A stretch of 13,926 nucleotides of DNA from Treponema sp. (GTDB lineage Bacteria > Spirochaetota > Spirochaetia > Treponematales > Treponemataceae), in the NCBI GenBank assembly GCA_017963165.1, contig JAGCTZ010000091.1:1-13926 (forward strand), read 5' to 3'. Shown here one piece after another: positions 5,967 to 13,926 of this stretch. Every line of letters begins with the position of its first letter. Position 1 is the first letter of the stretch. The translations under genes were made by a program, and so were the position numbers. The notes under the pieces are model-generated. The model had not been told where the DNA came from. It did no database searches and saw only the letters and a list, made by a program, of their open reading frames with translations.

Positions 5967-6842
5967 TTAATAAATCATAGTTCCGATACCGCGGTCGGAG
6001 AACATTTCGATTAAGAGGGAATGTGGTACTCTGCCGTCGATAATATGAGTGCGTGGAACACCGCCCGAAAGAGCAATTTCACAGCAGTCAATTTTTGGAA
6101 TCATCCCTCCTGAGATAATACCGGTTGCTTTTAAAGAGCCGATTGCAGTGCGTTCAATGCGCTTAATCAAAGTTGAAGGATCATCGATATTTCTGAGGAT
6201 TCCTGCTACGTTTGTAAGCTGAACGAATTTTTCTGCCTTTAATGCAACGGCTATTTTTGCTGCGGCAGTATCGGCATTAATATTATAGCGGGCATCATCA
6301 CCCTGCTCTCCAAGAGCAACAGTAGAAACAACAGGAATAAAACCTTCGTCCAAAAGTGAAGTAAGGATTTCGGGATGAACCTCTGTTACTTCTCCTACAA
6401 AGCCAAGGTCTTTTTCTGTTTTCTTGGCACGGATTAAACCGGAGTCTACACCCGAAAGTCCAACAGCTCTTCCACCCTTCTGCAAAAGAATACCAACAAT
6501 GTCCTTATTCAATTTACCGGTTAAAACCATCTGAACAATTTCCATGGTTTCGCCGTCAGTATAACGAAGTCCGTCTACGAACTTACTTTCCTTTCCAACC
6601 TTGTCGAGCATCTTATTGATTTCCGGTCCGCCACCGTGAACTAAAACAACCTTAATACCGATTGTGTTCAAAAGAACAATGTCTTCCATTACGGCCTGTT
6701 TTAATTCTTCGTTGAGCATGGCATTTCCGCCGTATTTTACAACAACAATTTTTCCAACCCATTTTTTAAAATAAGGAAGTGCTTCTACCAGTACGTTTGA
6801 CCAGGCTTCTGTCGGAAGATTTTCTTTTATATTTTCGCTCAT
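5967..6842 (-). CDS. argB: Acetylglutamate kinase ArgB
   Basis: This amino-acid-kinase family enzyme phosphorylates N-acetylglutamate in the second step of arginine synthesis. Seen are VVVKYGGNAM (ATP-binding Lys), VLVHGGGPEIN, the VDGLRYTD substrate loop, GLSGVDSGLI, YNINADTAAAKIA and the ISGGMIPKI segment. An N-terminal helix before the kinase core (about 10-30, ending LPYFKKWVGK) resembles the extension of hexameric, arginine-inhibited enzymes; feedback inhibition is inferred. I prefer ATG 6842 (291 residues) because GGAG lies 6 bases upstream of it. The alternative ATG 6854, four codons earlier, is itself part of that SD. It starts 15 bases after the argJ stop. Confidence 0.95.
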   Translation of the reverse strand: MSENIKENLPTEAWSNVLVEALPYFKKWVGKIVVVKYGGNAMLNEELKQAVMEDIVLLNTIGIKVVLVHGGGPEINKMLDKVGKESKFVDGLRYTDGETMEIVQMVLTGKLNKDIVGILLQKGGRAVGLSGVDSGLIRAKKTEKDLGFVGEVTEVHPEILTSLLDEGFIPVVSTVALGEQGDDARYNINADTAAAKIAVALKAEKFVQLTNVAGILRNIDDPSTLIKRIERTAIGSLKATGIISGGMIPKIDCCEIALSGGVPRTHIIDGRVPHSLLIEMFSDRGIGTMIY

Positions 6843-6857
6843 AGTTTTCTCCATTTT

Positions 6858-8135
6858 TTAGGTTCTGTAATCCCCGTTGATTTTTACATAATCGTAGGTT
6901 AAATCACAGCCCCATGCGGTTCCGTTATATTTTCCGTCCTTACATTCAACCAGAATTTCAATAGCTGATTCACTCAGAATCTTTTTAGCCTTATCTTCGT
7001 CGATAGTAACAGGAACTCCATTGTCATAAACCTGAATGCTCTGTTCTCCGTGTACAGTTGAATCCTTGGTTGGATCAAAGTAGCGGTCAAAGCCTTTTTT
7101 AGAAGTAAACCAGATGCTTGTTGTATCAGGATTAAATTCAATTCCCGAATAACCCATGGCACATAAAAAGCGTCCAAAGTTTGCATCGGCACCAAAGATG
7201 GCAGCCTTAGACAAAGAAGAACAAATGATTGCCTTTGCAAGACCACGTGCTGCTTCTACAGATTTAGCACCGTTTACATTACATTCAATCAAACGTGTAG
7301 CACCTTCGCCGTCTGCAGCAATCTTCATAGCCATAATTCTATTCATTTTATTCAAAGCTTCCAGGAAGATGTCATAATCCTTTCCGGCCTTTTTGATTTC
7401 TTTATTTTTTGCAAGACCGTTTGCCATGATTGTAAGAGTGTCGTTTGTAGAAGTATCTCCATCTACAGAAACACAGTTATAAGTTCCGGCAATTGATTCG
7501 TGAAGAGCCTTAGAAAGCATTTTAGAAGAGATTGCGCAGTCAGTTGTGATAAAGCTGAGCATAGTTCCCATGTTGATGTGAATCATACCAGACCCCTTAC
7601 ACATAGTTCCCATGCGGCAGATTTTTCCGTCGATTTCAAATTCAACGGCGCACTCTTTGTAGTGAGTATCTGTAGTCATGATTGCAACACGTGCTTCTTC
7701 GTGACCTTTTTTAGAAAGTCCGTTTTTGAGGGCATCAATATTATTTTCAACCTTTGTTACATCAAACTGAGCTCCGATTACACCGGTTGAATAAACCATT
7801 ACGTCTTCTGTTTTAATTCCAAGTGCTTTTGATGCAGCCTTAGCCATTCTTAAAGCATTTTCTGCACCCTGAGGACCTGTACATGTATTTGCATTACCGC
7901 TGATTTCAATTGCAGCCTGAGCCTTTCCGTCCTTAAGAAAGCTTTGAGTAAGTTTTACACTTTCTGATTTTACCCGGTTCTGAGTAAAAACACCTGCAGC
8001 AGTACAAGGCACTTCTGAATAAACCAGTGCAAGGTCATTAATCTTGCGGCTTGCTTTAATGCCTACGCGCATTCCGTTTGCAGTAAAACCCTGTGGAGCA
8101 CAAACCCCGCCGTCAATAAATTTAATCTCACTCAT
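6858..8135 (-). CDS. argJ: ArgJ: bifunctional ornithine acetyltransferase / N-acetylglutamate synthase
   Basis: The product is 425 residues from ATG 8135. ArgJ moves the acetyl group from N-acetylornithine to glutamate, recycling it in arginine synthesis; bifunctional forms also use acetyl-CoA. Motifs are the STGVIG oxyanion-hole segment (116-121), GNANTCTG, CKGSGMI (179-184) and the autocleavage site NMGTML with nucleophile Thr191, which becomes the N-terminus of the beta chain. The usual Ala before this Thr is Gly here. The C-terminal region has GADANFGR and the ending NGDYRT. ATG 8135 fits homologues. Longer in-frame starts up to 8204 lie at or upstream of the predicted transcription start. 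SD-like AAAGGAGG (12 bases away) and GGGAG (4 bases away) are both present. First gene of an argJ-argB-lysozyme-like operon. Confidence 0.95.
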   Translation of the reverse strand: MSEIKFIDGGVCAPQGFTANGMRVGIKASRKINDLALVYSEVPCTAAGVFTQNRVKSESVKLTQSFLKDGKAQAAIEISGNANTCTGPQGAENALRMAKAASKALGIKTEDVMVYSTGVIGAQFDVTKVENNIDALKNGLSKKGHEEARVAIMTTDTHYKECAVEFEIDGKICRMGTMCKGSGMIHINMGTMLSFITTDCAISSKMLSKALHESIAGTYNCVSVDGDTSTNDTLTIMANGLAKNKEIKKAGKDYDIFLEALNKMNRIMAMKIAADGEGATRLIECNVNGAKSVEAARGLAKAIICSSLSKAAIFGADANFGRFLCAMGYSGIEFNPDTTSIWFTSKKGFDRYFDPTKDSTVHGEQSIQVYDNGVPVTIDEDKAKKILSESAIEILVECKDGKYNGTAWGCDLTYDYVKINGDYRT

Positions 8136-8157
8136 AAAACTCCCAAGCCTCCTTTGC

Positions 8158-8192
8158 TGTATATATATGCAATTATTATGAATATTTATGCA
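8158..8192. promoter_or_regulatory. Tandem ARG boxes (predicted ArgR operator) at the argJ promoter
   Basis: Two palindromic elements, TGTATATATATGCA (8158-8171) and TGAATATTTATGCA (8179-8192), are separated by 7 bases, so their centres are 21 bp apart. The known ArgR/AhrC box core is TGAATWWWWATKCA. The second element matches it fully and the first differs at one position. Two 18-bp boxes with a 3-bp gap is the standard site for a hexameric ArgR. The boxes cover the predicted transcription start and the early leader, consistent with arginine-dependent repression. The argR gene itself is not in the window. Confidence 0.75.
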
Positions 8193-8193
8193 C

Positions 8194-8222
8194 ATTATAC
8201 TCAAAGAGAGTGTGGATTACAA
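8194..8222 (-). promoter_or_regulatory. argJ operon promoter
   Basis: On the minus strand -35 TTGTAA (8222-8217), a 17-base spacer and a perfect -10 TATAAT (8199-8194) predict a start near 8187, about 50 bases upstream of the argJ ATG. The promoter begins 18 bases downstream of the terminator of the giant gene, so argJB forms its own transcription unit. Confidence 0.82.
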
Positions 8223-8240
8223 GAGAGAAAAGCAAATGGA

Positions 8241-8272
8241 TAAAAAAAACACATCACCCGTAAGGATGATGT
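8241..8272 (-). terminator. Intrinsic terminator of the giant Ig-like gene
   Basis: On the minus strand ACATCATCC (8272-8264) pairs with GGGTGATGT (8259-8251), giving 9 pairs including one T-G, around a 4-base loop. It is followed by G and eight T residues (8249-8242). The hairpin lies 20 bases after the stop codon at 8293-8295. Confidence 0.9.
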
Positions 8273-8292
8273 TGATTATTTACCGCGAAGCT

Positions 8293-11200
8293 TTATTTCA
8301 TCTGGGCTGTTTCCAGGTGGCCACGGGTACCAACACGGGTTGCATAAGCCATTACAGGGTTTGCAGTGCCGTTTCCGTAAGTTTTGGAAGTGTTTTCCTG
8401 TCCAAGACCGGCCTTATTGCTATAAGCTACGTCTGTTCCACTCATAACCTTAGCCTTACCTGTTGTTGCATCCTTATATAAGCCGATGTTTACATAACTG
8501 TAAGCATAATTGTCTGCATAGCGGCTGGCTGTAGGAATTAAACTTTCTTCCCACATACCTGTAAGAGCTTCTGTTTCATCAACACCTGCTTTTATTACAA
8601 CGGCTTCTCTTGTTGCTTTTACTGTACTTGAAGAAACAACGCCTGGCATATAGGCCATCTTAGGTCTCTGTGTAGAGCTCATATAATAGCCGATATAAGG
8701 AACTATATAGCTTCCGTCATCAGAAACTGCTGTATCAAGCCTGATGTTGGTTCCTGTAAAGGCATAGGCATCTACTGTAACAACCTGAGGAGTTGTATCA
8801 TCATAGCTTGAAAGATATGCATAAACCAAATCTGCGTTTGTGCTGTCATAAGAAGCAATATGAATACCACCAACCTTATCTACAGCTATCTGACAGCTTT
8901 CTCCAGCATTTGCCTTTAATTCAATAGGTTTTCTCCAGTTACCGGCAGTTGGTGTTGCAGAAGGTTCTGCTGCCATGTCATTATCATTACATGGATTTTC
9001 CTTATAGCTGTAATACCACTTATTAGCACTTGCATCATACCAGGTAGCTACTATAACATCCGAAGCAACATTAGCTCCTTTAATTATATCTATTGAAACA
9101 TAGTTTCCAGCTTTCGCGGTTGTTGAAGGAGATGCAATTGTACTAAAATACTGTTCCCTCTGATTAGAGTCAAAAGCAGTGTGTGTTTTCTCTCCAACAC
9201 CATACTTCATTTGATCGGCAAACTGTTCAAAACTAATGCCTATTTTTCCAGATACATTAGAGGTTATAGTATTACTAGTACCGACAGTTGTTTTTGACAA
9301 ATTTCCATACTTAAAACGAATCTGACCATTTAGATCATCATAGTAAGCAAGGAATACATAAGTATCTGAACCATGTACAGCTGTTGCAAGAGAAGGTGAA
9401 GCAAATCTGTCTTCGATAAATGCATAACCATCAAAGGTAACGCCATTATAGGTTCCCGGAGGTGCTCCAATATTATCTATTCTGGAAGCATTTGGTCCTT
9501 CATAGTTACCATTTGTATCAAGCTGGCTTCTTCCCCATTTACTTGTAACATACTGCATGCGTCCGGCACTTCCGCTGCTTCCCGGGTTTGTATCCAAACC
9601 AACTGTAATACCATGTGTTACACCGTTTTCATCAACAGTAAATCCACAGGTAGAGAAGCGGGCATAGTTACCAACCCATGTTTTGTAAGAATATGTCTGA
9701 CCATCGCCCATACAGTAGTTTGCAGGACCAGAGTTGAATCCAAAGTTCAAGATACCGTTCTTTGGATTTACCTTCATAATTGGTTCTGTGATATAACCGG
9801 AAGTCTGAGAAATACCGGCATCCTTAAACTGCCAGATATCGAGTACTACATCATCGGTAAGGAGGTTGTTGTTATCTCCGTTTGGCTGGCGGTTGTAGTA
9901 GTTTGTATAAATTGCCTTGCTTCCGGTTGGATTTGTTGTAAGGTTTACGGTCTGTGTATAAGAACCCTTTGCATCATTTGCGTTAGAGTTATTAAGAGAA
10001 TCAATGCTGTTTACGGTTACAACAAGGTTTCCGGATTTAGCTGTAGCAGGAATTGCATAGCCTCCAACTCCTTCTCCACCTGCATTTGCATTATAATCAG
10101 CTGTTACATTACCACCACCGGTTTTTACAAACTTAAGGGTTCCGCCGCTTACATTAAAGCCTTCTATGTTCAAAATTTCACCGGCATTAACTGCATAGTG
10201 TCCTTTTGCTGTTCTTGAATAAACACTAGGGTTATTTTTCTTAAGAGAATCTAAAGATGTAAGTACCCTTGTAATGTAAGGAACTATATCTACCCTATAG
10301 CAACCTGTAAGAGCACCAGTCTTTGTACTTGTAGTTCCAGGAGTAGAAGACTTAGCATTTGCATATACTACGTTATCGCTCTGGAGAGAAGGAGAACCCT
10401 TATCCATAGCTGTAAACTGGATAGAAACATTTGACGCAGCCTTTGTTCCAATCTGTTCTGTGTCAAAGTGGAATCTGAATGTTACAATATTCTTACCATC
10501 TGCATCATATTCATCGCTTATAAGTTCGAATACCCAAGGCTTAGCATTTGTTCCTGTAAGAAGAGCATTGCCACCTGTTACAGGGTTACCTTCATCATCC
10601 TCATAATACATATTTGTAGAAGTCCAGCCAGCAGTTGTTGTAGCGCTTGAATCTCTCTGTGCTATAACAAATTCGTTACCGCTGTTATAACCAGGTATCT
10701 TTACCTTAATCTTTTCTACGATTACGTTATCTGTAGCAACTCCGTCAAAGCTGATTTTTCCTGAAACTTTTGCATCACGGTCCGCTGTTCCAGAACCATC
10801 TGCAGTAAATGTAGATGGAAGCTCATTTTCGAGTTCTATGTGTCCGTTCTTCGAATTATTCTGATAAATCGAGTTATCATCAGCATTCTTCCAGTAGAAT
10901 GGAGAAACAACAGCTGTTGGAGCCGCACTGTCTGCAATAATGATGTTTACAGGAAGTGTGATTTCTGCCTTTGCGCTGCCGGAAGTTTCATCACCTAAAG
11001 TTGAACCATCGGTCTTATCCCAGATTGTAAACTTAAGGTTCTGATTTCCTTCTCCAATATTGATTGCAAGGAAATTCTTAAGAGAAATATTTATAGAAAG
11101 ATCCGAAGTTCGTACAGAGCCGTCGTTAGAATGTCCTACTCCAGCATACTGAGTTACTGCTGTAGACTGTGTAGTTCCGGTCTTAGTCTTATATGTATAC

Positions 11201-13926
11201 TGCCAGCCAAGCGCTGTATTACCACCGACTATCATCGGCTTAAGTTTTACTGCACCCTTAACGGTGATTGATTCAGGAATTGTGTATTCTGTAATCCATT
11301 CACCGTCTGTGTTCTGACCGTTATAGTACAAACCATCCTTTACGTTGACTACGTTTGTAAAGGCAGCAGAATATGTTTCTGTCATTTCGGTAGCGGCAAT
11401 AGAACCGTCGAGGTCTATATCTGTACCAAAGCTTACACCCGCAATTCTTGGAGCGTTGTTAGAAATCTTTTGTGCAATTGAACGTTCTGTATAGTTTCCG
11501 GCAGCATCGTAACCTACAAAGCTCATTGTTACGTTACCGTCGAGCATGTTAGAAGAGTCAATAGAAGCGTTCCAGCTGTATTCACCGCCGGAGAACTGAA
11601 CACCTTCAATCATACAGTCACCATCTCCGTTAGTGATTACATCTGTGTTAGAGTAAACAACAGTCTTACCACTTTCCTGAGAGAGGTTATCGATTATCTG
11701 TGCATAAGCAAAGTATATAGGTTTTGCAGTGTCAAAGTCCGGAATAGTTCCATCGAGGATAACATTATTACCTGAGATACGTGTAATGCGGTACATTACG
11801 TTATCAATCATACATAAGCCGCCTGCACGGATAGTCTTATTTGTGATGTAAGTATTATCTGTAAGAGTAAGCTCGTTAGAGTTTTCGAGTGTTCCGTTTA
11901 CCTTACGCCAGTATAAGCCGTTTGCCTTACTTACATTTGTTTCGTATGTAATAGCACCTCCGTTACCAATGCTTCCAAGTTTGATGAAGTTAGAAGTTCC
12001 GTCGGCACCCGAGTCAATCATCGAATCTATGAGGTAAAGTCCTTTTACACCGCTTACAGTTCTTTCGCGTGTATAGAACATTGCAATTCGCTTGAATCCG
12101 CTCTGGTTATTTGTACCGTTGCTTGCTTCTGCGAATGTACCCTGTACAGTGTATGCACCGTTAGACTGATAGATTCTTCCACCGCTTACAAGGTCTTTAC
12201 CGTTACCCTTCTTTACTTCGAATTCCGGAGCCTTGTTATCGTAGTAGATTGTGAACTTTCGTATGTTACCGGCCTGAGAATCAGAACCATCAGTTACAGA
12301 AACTTCGTAATCAATCTTTCCAAAGCTGTCTGCTGTTGTGTTTCCAACAGGGATTCTGAGCATGTAATTCTTGAACTTAGAAGTAGCACTAGGACTTGTA
12401 GTTTGTTTGATAGCACGACCTGTTCCGTCATCGTGTACGACTTCTGAATCGCCTGTACCTGTTGTCCATACAATGTTGTGATCATCCAGAGTAATCTGAC
12501 GGATACCACTATCATCTTCTACAGAACCTACAACATACCACTGTCCAGTCAAATAAACACCGTCTTCGAATGCACGGCTTGCTGATTCTGTAGTAAATGT
12601 ATTGTCCGTATACTGAACAAATCGCCATTGTTCTTCCTGACCGAATGTTGGTGCATCAGGGTCGATTTCGCAGACACAAACTTCCGATTTAGAAACCTTA
12701 CCTGTAGAGCTTACCGCAAATACCCTGATACCAAGCTTACGGTTATTACCGCCTACTTTTTCGTTAAGTTCCTTGTTTCCATTTATGATGAGGTACCAGT
12801 TTAATTTAGAGTTTCCAAGAGAAGGAATACCCTTTCCAATTTCTGTACCGAGGTTAGTTGTTGTTCCTTCTACGATTACACCCGAAAGATCTTTAATTTC
12901 GTAAGAAGTAACACCCTTGGCATTCATCAAAGTCTGTAATTCACTTGCCCATCCAGATTCATTAAAGCCGGATGCAGGGTCATAAGAAGGGTCAATCTGG
13001 AGGTAAACATCTTTTACGCTTGCAGAAACGTCCTGGATATCTGTTGTACCTGTAATACGGATTGTACCACCGACGCTTGCATTGTTAGACGGGTAAGTGA
13101 TGTCGATAGCAGGTTTATCTCCGTTTGGAATTACATCAAAGTAGAAGAGATCCGACATTGTTCCGCAGTTTCCAAGTTCATCTGTAGCACGGAGCCATAC
13201 ATAAACCTTTTCTGTCTGATCGTATCCTGCCTGGTCACCTTCGTCTACTTCGTAGAGAGTGAATAATGATTTTCTTAAAAGCTCTGCGTGATAGCTTGAA
13301 GAATCCGGAGTTGTAGTCTTGTCGTCATATACAATCTGCCATCCAAGCTTACTTGTATAGGTTACGTTTGATTCATCTGTAATATCGCGCCAGCCGCCCG
13401 AAGGTCCATGAGGAGCATCGGAAGCATCCCTTGTAAGTGCATATTCAACCTTAGAAATCTTATTACTGTCCGAAGTAGCACCGCGGAGAGTTACGGCAGA
13501 AGAACCGTAAACCTGTGAACCGCTTGTGTGGTTAGAGATGATAATATCCGGAGCTGTGTTATCTACGATTACTTCGTAAACCTTATTTATACCTGTAGAG
13601 CCACTGCTTGCTGCGGCATTATCCTTGATGTTGAACTGGATTTTTGTGTTTCCTGATTCAACTGAGTGGATGTCGAAGGCAGAGATGCTCTCTAAGTATC
13701 TTGTATCGCTGTTATTAATTCCGAATGTCTGAGAAGCAGCCTGTGTGCCAAATGTTGGAGTTACAAAAGCAACACCGTTTGTATCGAATGCCTTATACTT
13801 AAAGTAAACGTAACGGTTAGTACCACCAAACTTATCGGTGATGAGGTTTGTATCAACCTGCTTCCATGAACTTGAGCTGATTGCATAAACCTGAGTTTCT
13901 GTAAGCTGAGTAGCTGATGTATAGAA
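8293..13926 (-). CDS. Giant secreted/surface protein with Ig-like modules and a C-terminal beta-propeller-like region (partial, N-terminus off the right edge)
   Basis: The frame has no stop from the right edge to TAA at 8293-8295, so at least 1877 residues are present and the N-terminus with any signal peptide is missing. Residues 1-1210 hold repeated Ig-like beta-sandwich modules. They are joined by similar linkers such as VDNTAPDI (about 121), VIPNGDKPAIDI (265), EIDPDAPTF (420), YYDNKAPEF (561), ISNNAPRI (824) and IADSAAPTA (998), often about 145 residues apart. Around 1211-1340 is an IPT-like segment (VPYITRV...GEILNIEGFNVSGG). From about 1384 to the end, phrases like VDENGVTHGITVG and VDKVGGIHIASYD suggest a BNR/sialidase-like beta-propeller, but no catalytic residues can be assigned. 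Composition is rich in Gly, Ser, Thr, Asn and Tyr and very poor in Cys, as expected for an exported protein. Adhesion or glycan binding is a guess. Met at 13158 is internal, not the start. Confidence 0.85.
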   Translation of the reverse strand, partial: FYTSATQLTETQVYAISSSSWKQVDTNLITDKFGGTNRYVYFKYKAFDTNGVAFVTPTFGTQAASQTFGINNSDTRYLESISAFDIHSVESGNTKIQFNIKDNAAASSGSTGINKVYEVIVDNTAPDIIISNHTSGSQVYGSSAVTLRGATSDSNKISKVEYALTRDASDAPHGPSGGWRDITDESNVTYTSKLGWQIVYDDKTTTPDSSSYHAELLRKSLFTLYEVDEGDQAGYDQTEKVYVWLRATDELGNCGTMSDLFYFDVIPNGDKPAIDITYPSNNASVGGTIRITGTTDIQDVSASVKDVYLQIDPSYDPASGFNESGWASELQTLMNAKGVTSYEIKDLSGVIVEGTTTNLGTEIGKGIPSLGNSKLNWYLIINGNKELNEKVGGNNRKLGIRVFAVSSTGKVSKSEVCVCEIDPDAPTFGQEEQWRFVQYTDNTFTTESASRAFEDGVYLTGQWYVVGSVEDDSGIRQITLDDHNIVWTTGTGDSEVVHDDGTGRAIKQTTSPSATSKFKNYMLRIPVGNTTADSFGKIDYEVSVTDGSDSQAGNIRKFTIYYDNKAPEFEVKKGNGKDLVSGGRIYQSNGAYTVQGTFAEASNGTNNQSGFKRIAMFYTRERTVSGVKGLYLIDSMIDSGADGTSNFIKLGSIGNGGAITYETNVSKANGLYWRKVNGTLENSNELTLTDNTYITNKTIRAGGLCMIDNVMYRITRISGNNVILDGTIPDFDTAKPIYFAYAQIIDNLSQESGKTVVYSNTDVITNGDGDCMIEGVQFSGGEYSWNASIDSSNMLDGNVTMSFVGYDAAGNYTERSIAQKISNNAPRIAGVSFGTDIDLDGSIAATEMTETYSAAFTNVVNVKDGLYYNGQNTDGEWITEYTIPESITVKGAVKLKPMIVGGNTALGWQYTYKTKTGTTQSTAVTQYAGVGHSNDGSVRTSDLSINISLKNFLAINIGEGNQNLKFTIWDKTDGSTLGDETSGSAKAEITLPVNIIIADSAAPTAVVSPFYWKNADDNSIYQNNSKNGHIELENELPSTFTADGSGTADRDAKVSGKISFDGVATDNVIVEKIKVKIPGYNSGNEFVIAQRDSSATTTAGWTSTNMYYEDDEGNPVTGGNALLTGTNAKPWVFELISDEYDADGKNIVTFRFHFDTEQIGTKAASNVSIQFTAMDKGSPSLQSDNVVYANAKSSTPGTTSTKTGALTGCYRVDIVPYITRVLTSLDSLKKNNPSVYSRTAKGHYAVNAGEILNIEGFNVSGGTLKFVKTGGGNVTADYNANAGGEGVGGYAIPATAKSGNLVVTVNSIDSLNNSNANDAKGSYTQTVNLTTNPTGSKAIYTNYYNRQPNGDNNNLLTDDVVLDIWQFKDAGISQTSGYITEPIMKVNPKNGILNFGFNSGPANYCMGDGQTYSYKTWVGNYARFSTCGFTVDENGVTHGITVGLDTNPGSSGSAGRMQYVTSKWGRSQLDTNGNYEGPNASRIDNIGAPPGTYNGVTFDGYAFIEDRFASPSLATAVHGSDTYVFLAYYDDLNGQIRFKYGNLSKTTVGTSNTITSNVSGKIGISFEQFADQMKYGVGEKTHTAFDSNQREQYFSTIASPSTTAKAGNYVSIDIIKGANVASDVIVATWYDASANKWYYSYKENPCNDNDMAAEPSATPTAGNWRKPIELKANAGESCQIAVDKVGGIHIASYDSTNADLVYAYLSSYDDTTPQVVTVDAYAFTGTNIRLDTAVSDDGSYIVPYIGYYMSSTQRPKMAYMPGVVSSSTVKATREAVVIKAGVDETEALTGMWEESLIPTASRYADNYAYSYVNIGLYKDATTGKAKVMSGTDVAYSNKAGLGQENTSKTYGNGTANPVMAYATRVGTRGHLETAQMK

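Noticed and set aside
8136..8204. Longer argJ start at 8204
   Set aside because: It runs through both ARG boxes and begins at or upstream of the predicted transcription start. ArgJ proteins start near the MSEIKFIDGG sequence at 8135.
8188..8481. Plus-strand open frame crossing the argJ promoter and the terminator
   Set aside because: It would cover an operator, a promoter and a terminator of minus-strand units and then run antisense in the giant gene. No family resemblance.
9613..10218. Plus-strand open frame of about 200 codons inside the giant gene
   Set aside because: It is antisense to clear Ig/IPT-like coding sequence, is Cys/Ile-rich with no recognisable domain and has no convincing ribosome site.
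13156..13158. Met at 13158 as the start of the giant protein
   Set aside because: The same frame is open with matching Ig-like sequence all the way to the right edge (for example VDNTAPDI upstream), so this Met is internal.

Overview
The window is moderately AT-rich bacterial chromosome and looks like a host- or gut-associated spirochete of the Treponema type. This rests on Gram-negative envelope proteins (a lipoprotein, an outer-membrane beta-barrel ending in Phe, very long secreted Ig-like proteins), a ThrH-type phosphatase and the overall style of the signal peptides. The genus is an inference from protein character, not from a marker gene. No tRNA, rRNA, CRISPR array, insertion sequence or prophage gene was seen, and no gap between genes exceeds about 175 bases.

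Left part (1-2252, all minus strand). A thiamine ABC transporter substrate-binding lipoprotein (thiB, C-terminus cut by the left edge) sits directly behind a TPP riboswitch whose 3' end contains the gene's Shine-Dalgarno. Upstream are a strong intrinsic terminator, a small outer-membrane beta-barrel protein gene with its own promoter, and thrH (phosphoserine phosphatase/homoserine phosphotransferase). The thrH promoter is close to consensus and appears to give a leaderless mRNA.

Middle, plus strand (2314-5076). A tight three-gene unit encodes a membrane-anchored divergent polysaccharide deacetylase (YibQ-like), TsaD (tRNA t6A synthesis) and a minimal ABC ATPase whose ATG directly follows the tsaD stop codon. 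It is divergent from thrH. The ABC gene runs tail-to-tail into the next operon with a 51-base coding overlap.

Middle, minus strand (5026-8222). This is an argJ-argB-lysozyme-like operon. ArgJ and ArgB catalyse the acetyl-recycling steps of arginine synthesis, and the third gene encodes a secreted protein with lysozyme/transglycosylase-like motifs. The argJ promoter is well formed (TTGTAA-17-TATAAT). It is followed by two ARG-box-like palindromes exactly 21 bp apart, the classic operator layout for a hexameric ArgR repressor.

Right part (8293-13926). One reading frame stays open to the right edge (at least 1877 codons). It encodes a giant, probably secreted or surface protein made of repeated Ig-like modules, an IPT-like segment and a C-terminal beta-propeller-like region. 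It ends at an intrinsic terminator just upstream of the arg promoter.

I did not find a convincing new multi-gene system. The most interesting signals are regulatory (ArgR tandem operator, leaderless thrH promoter, riboswitch packed against a terminator), together with the odd envelope proteins.
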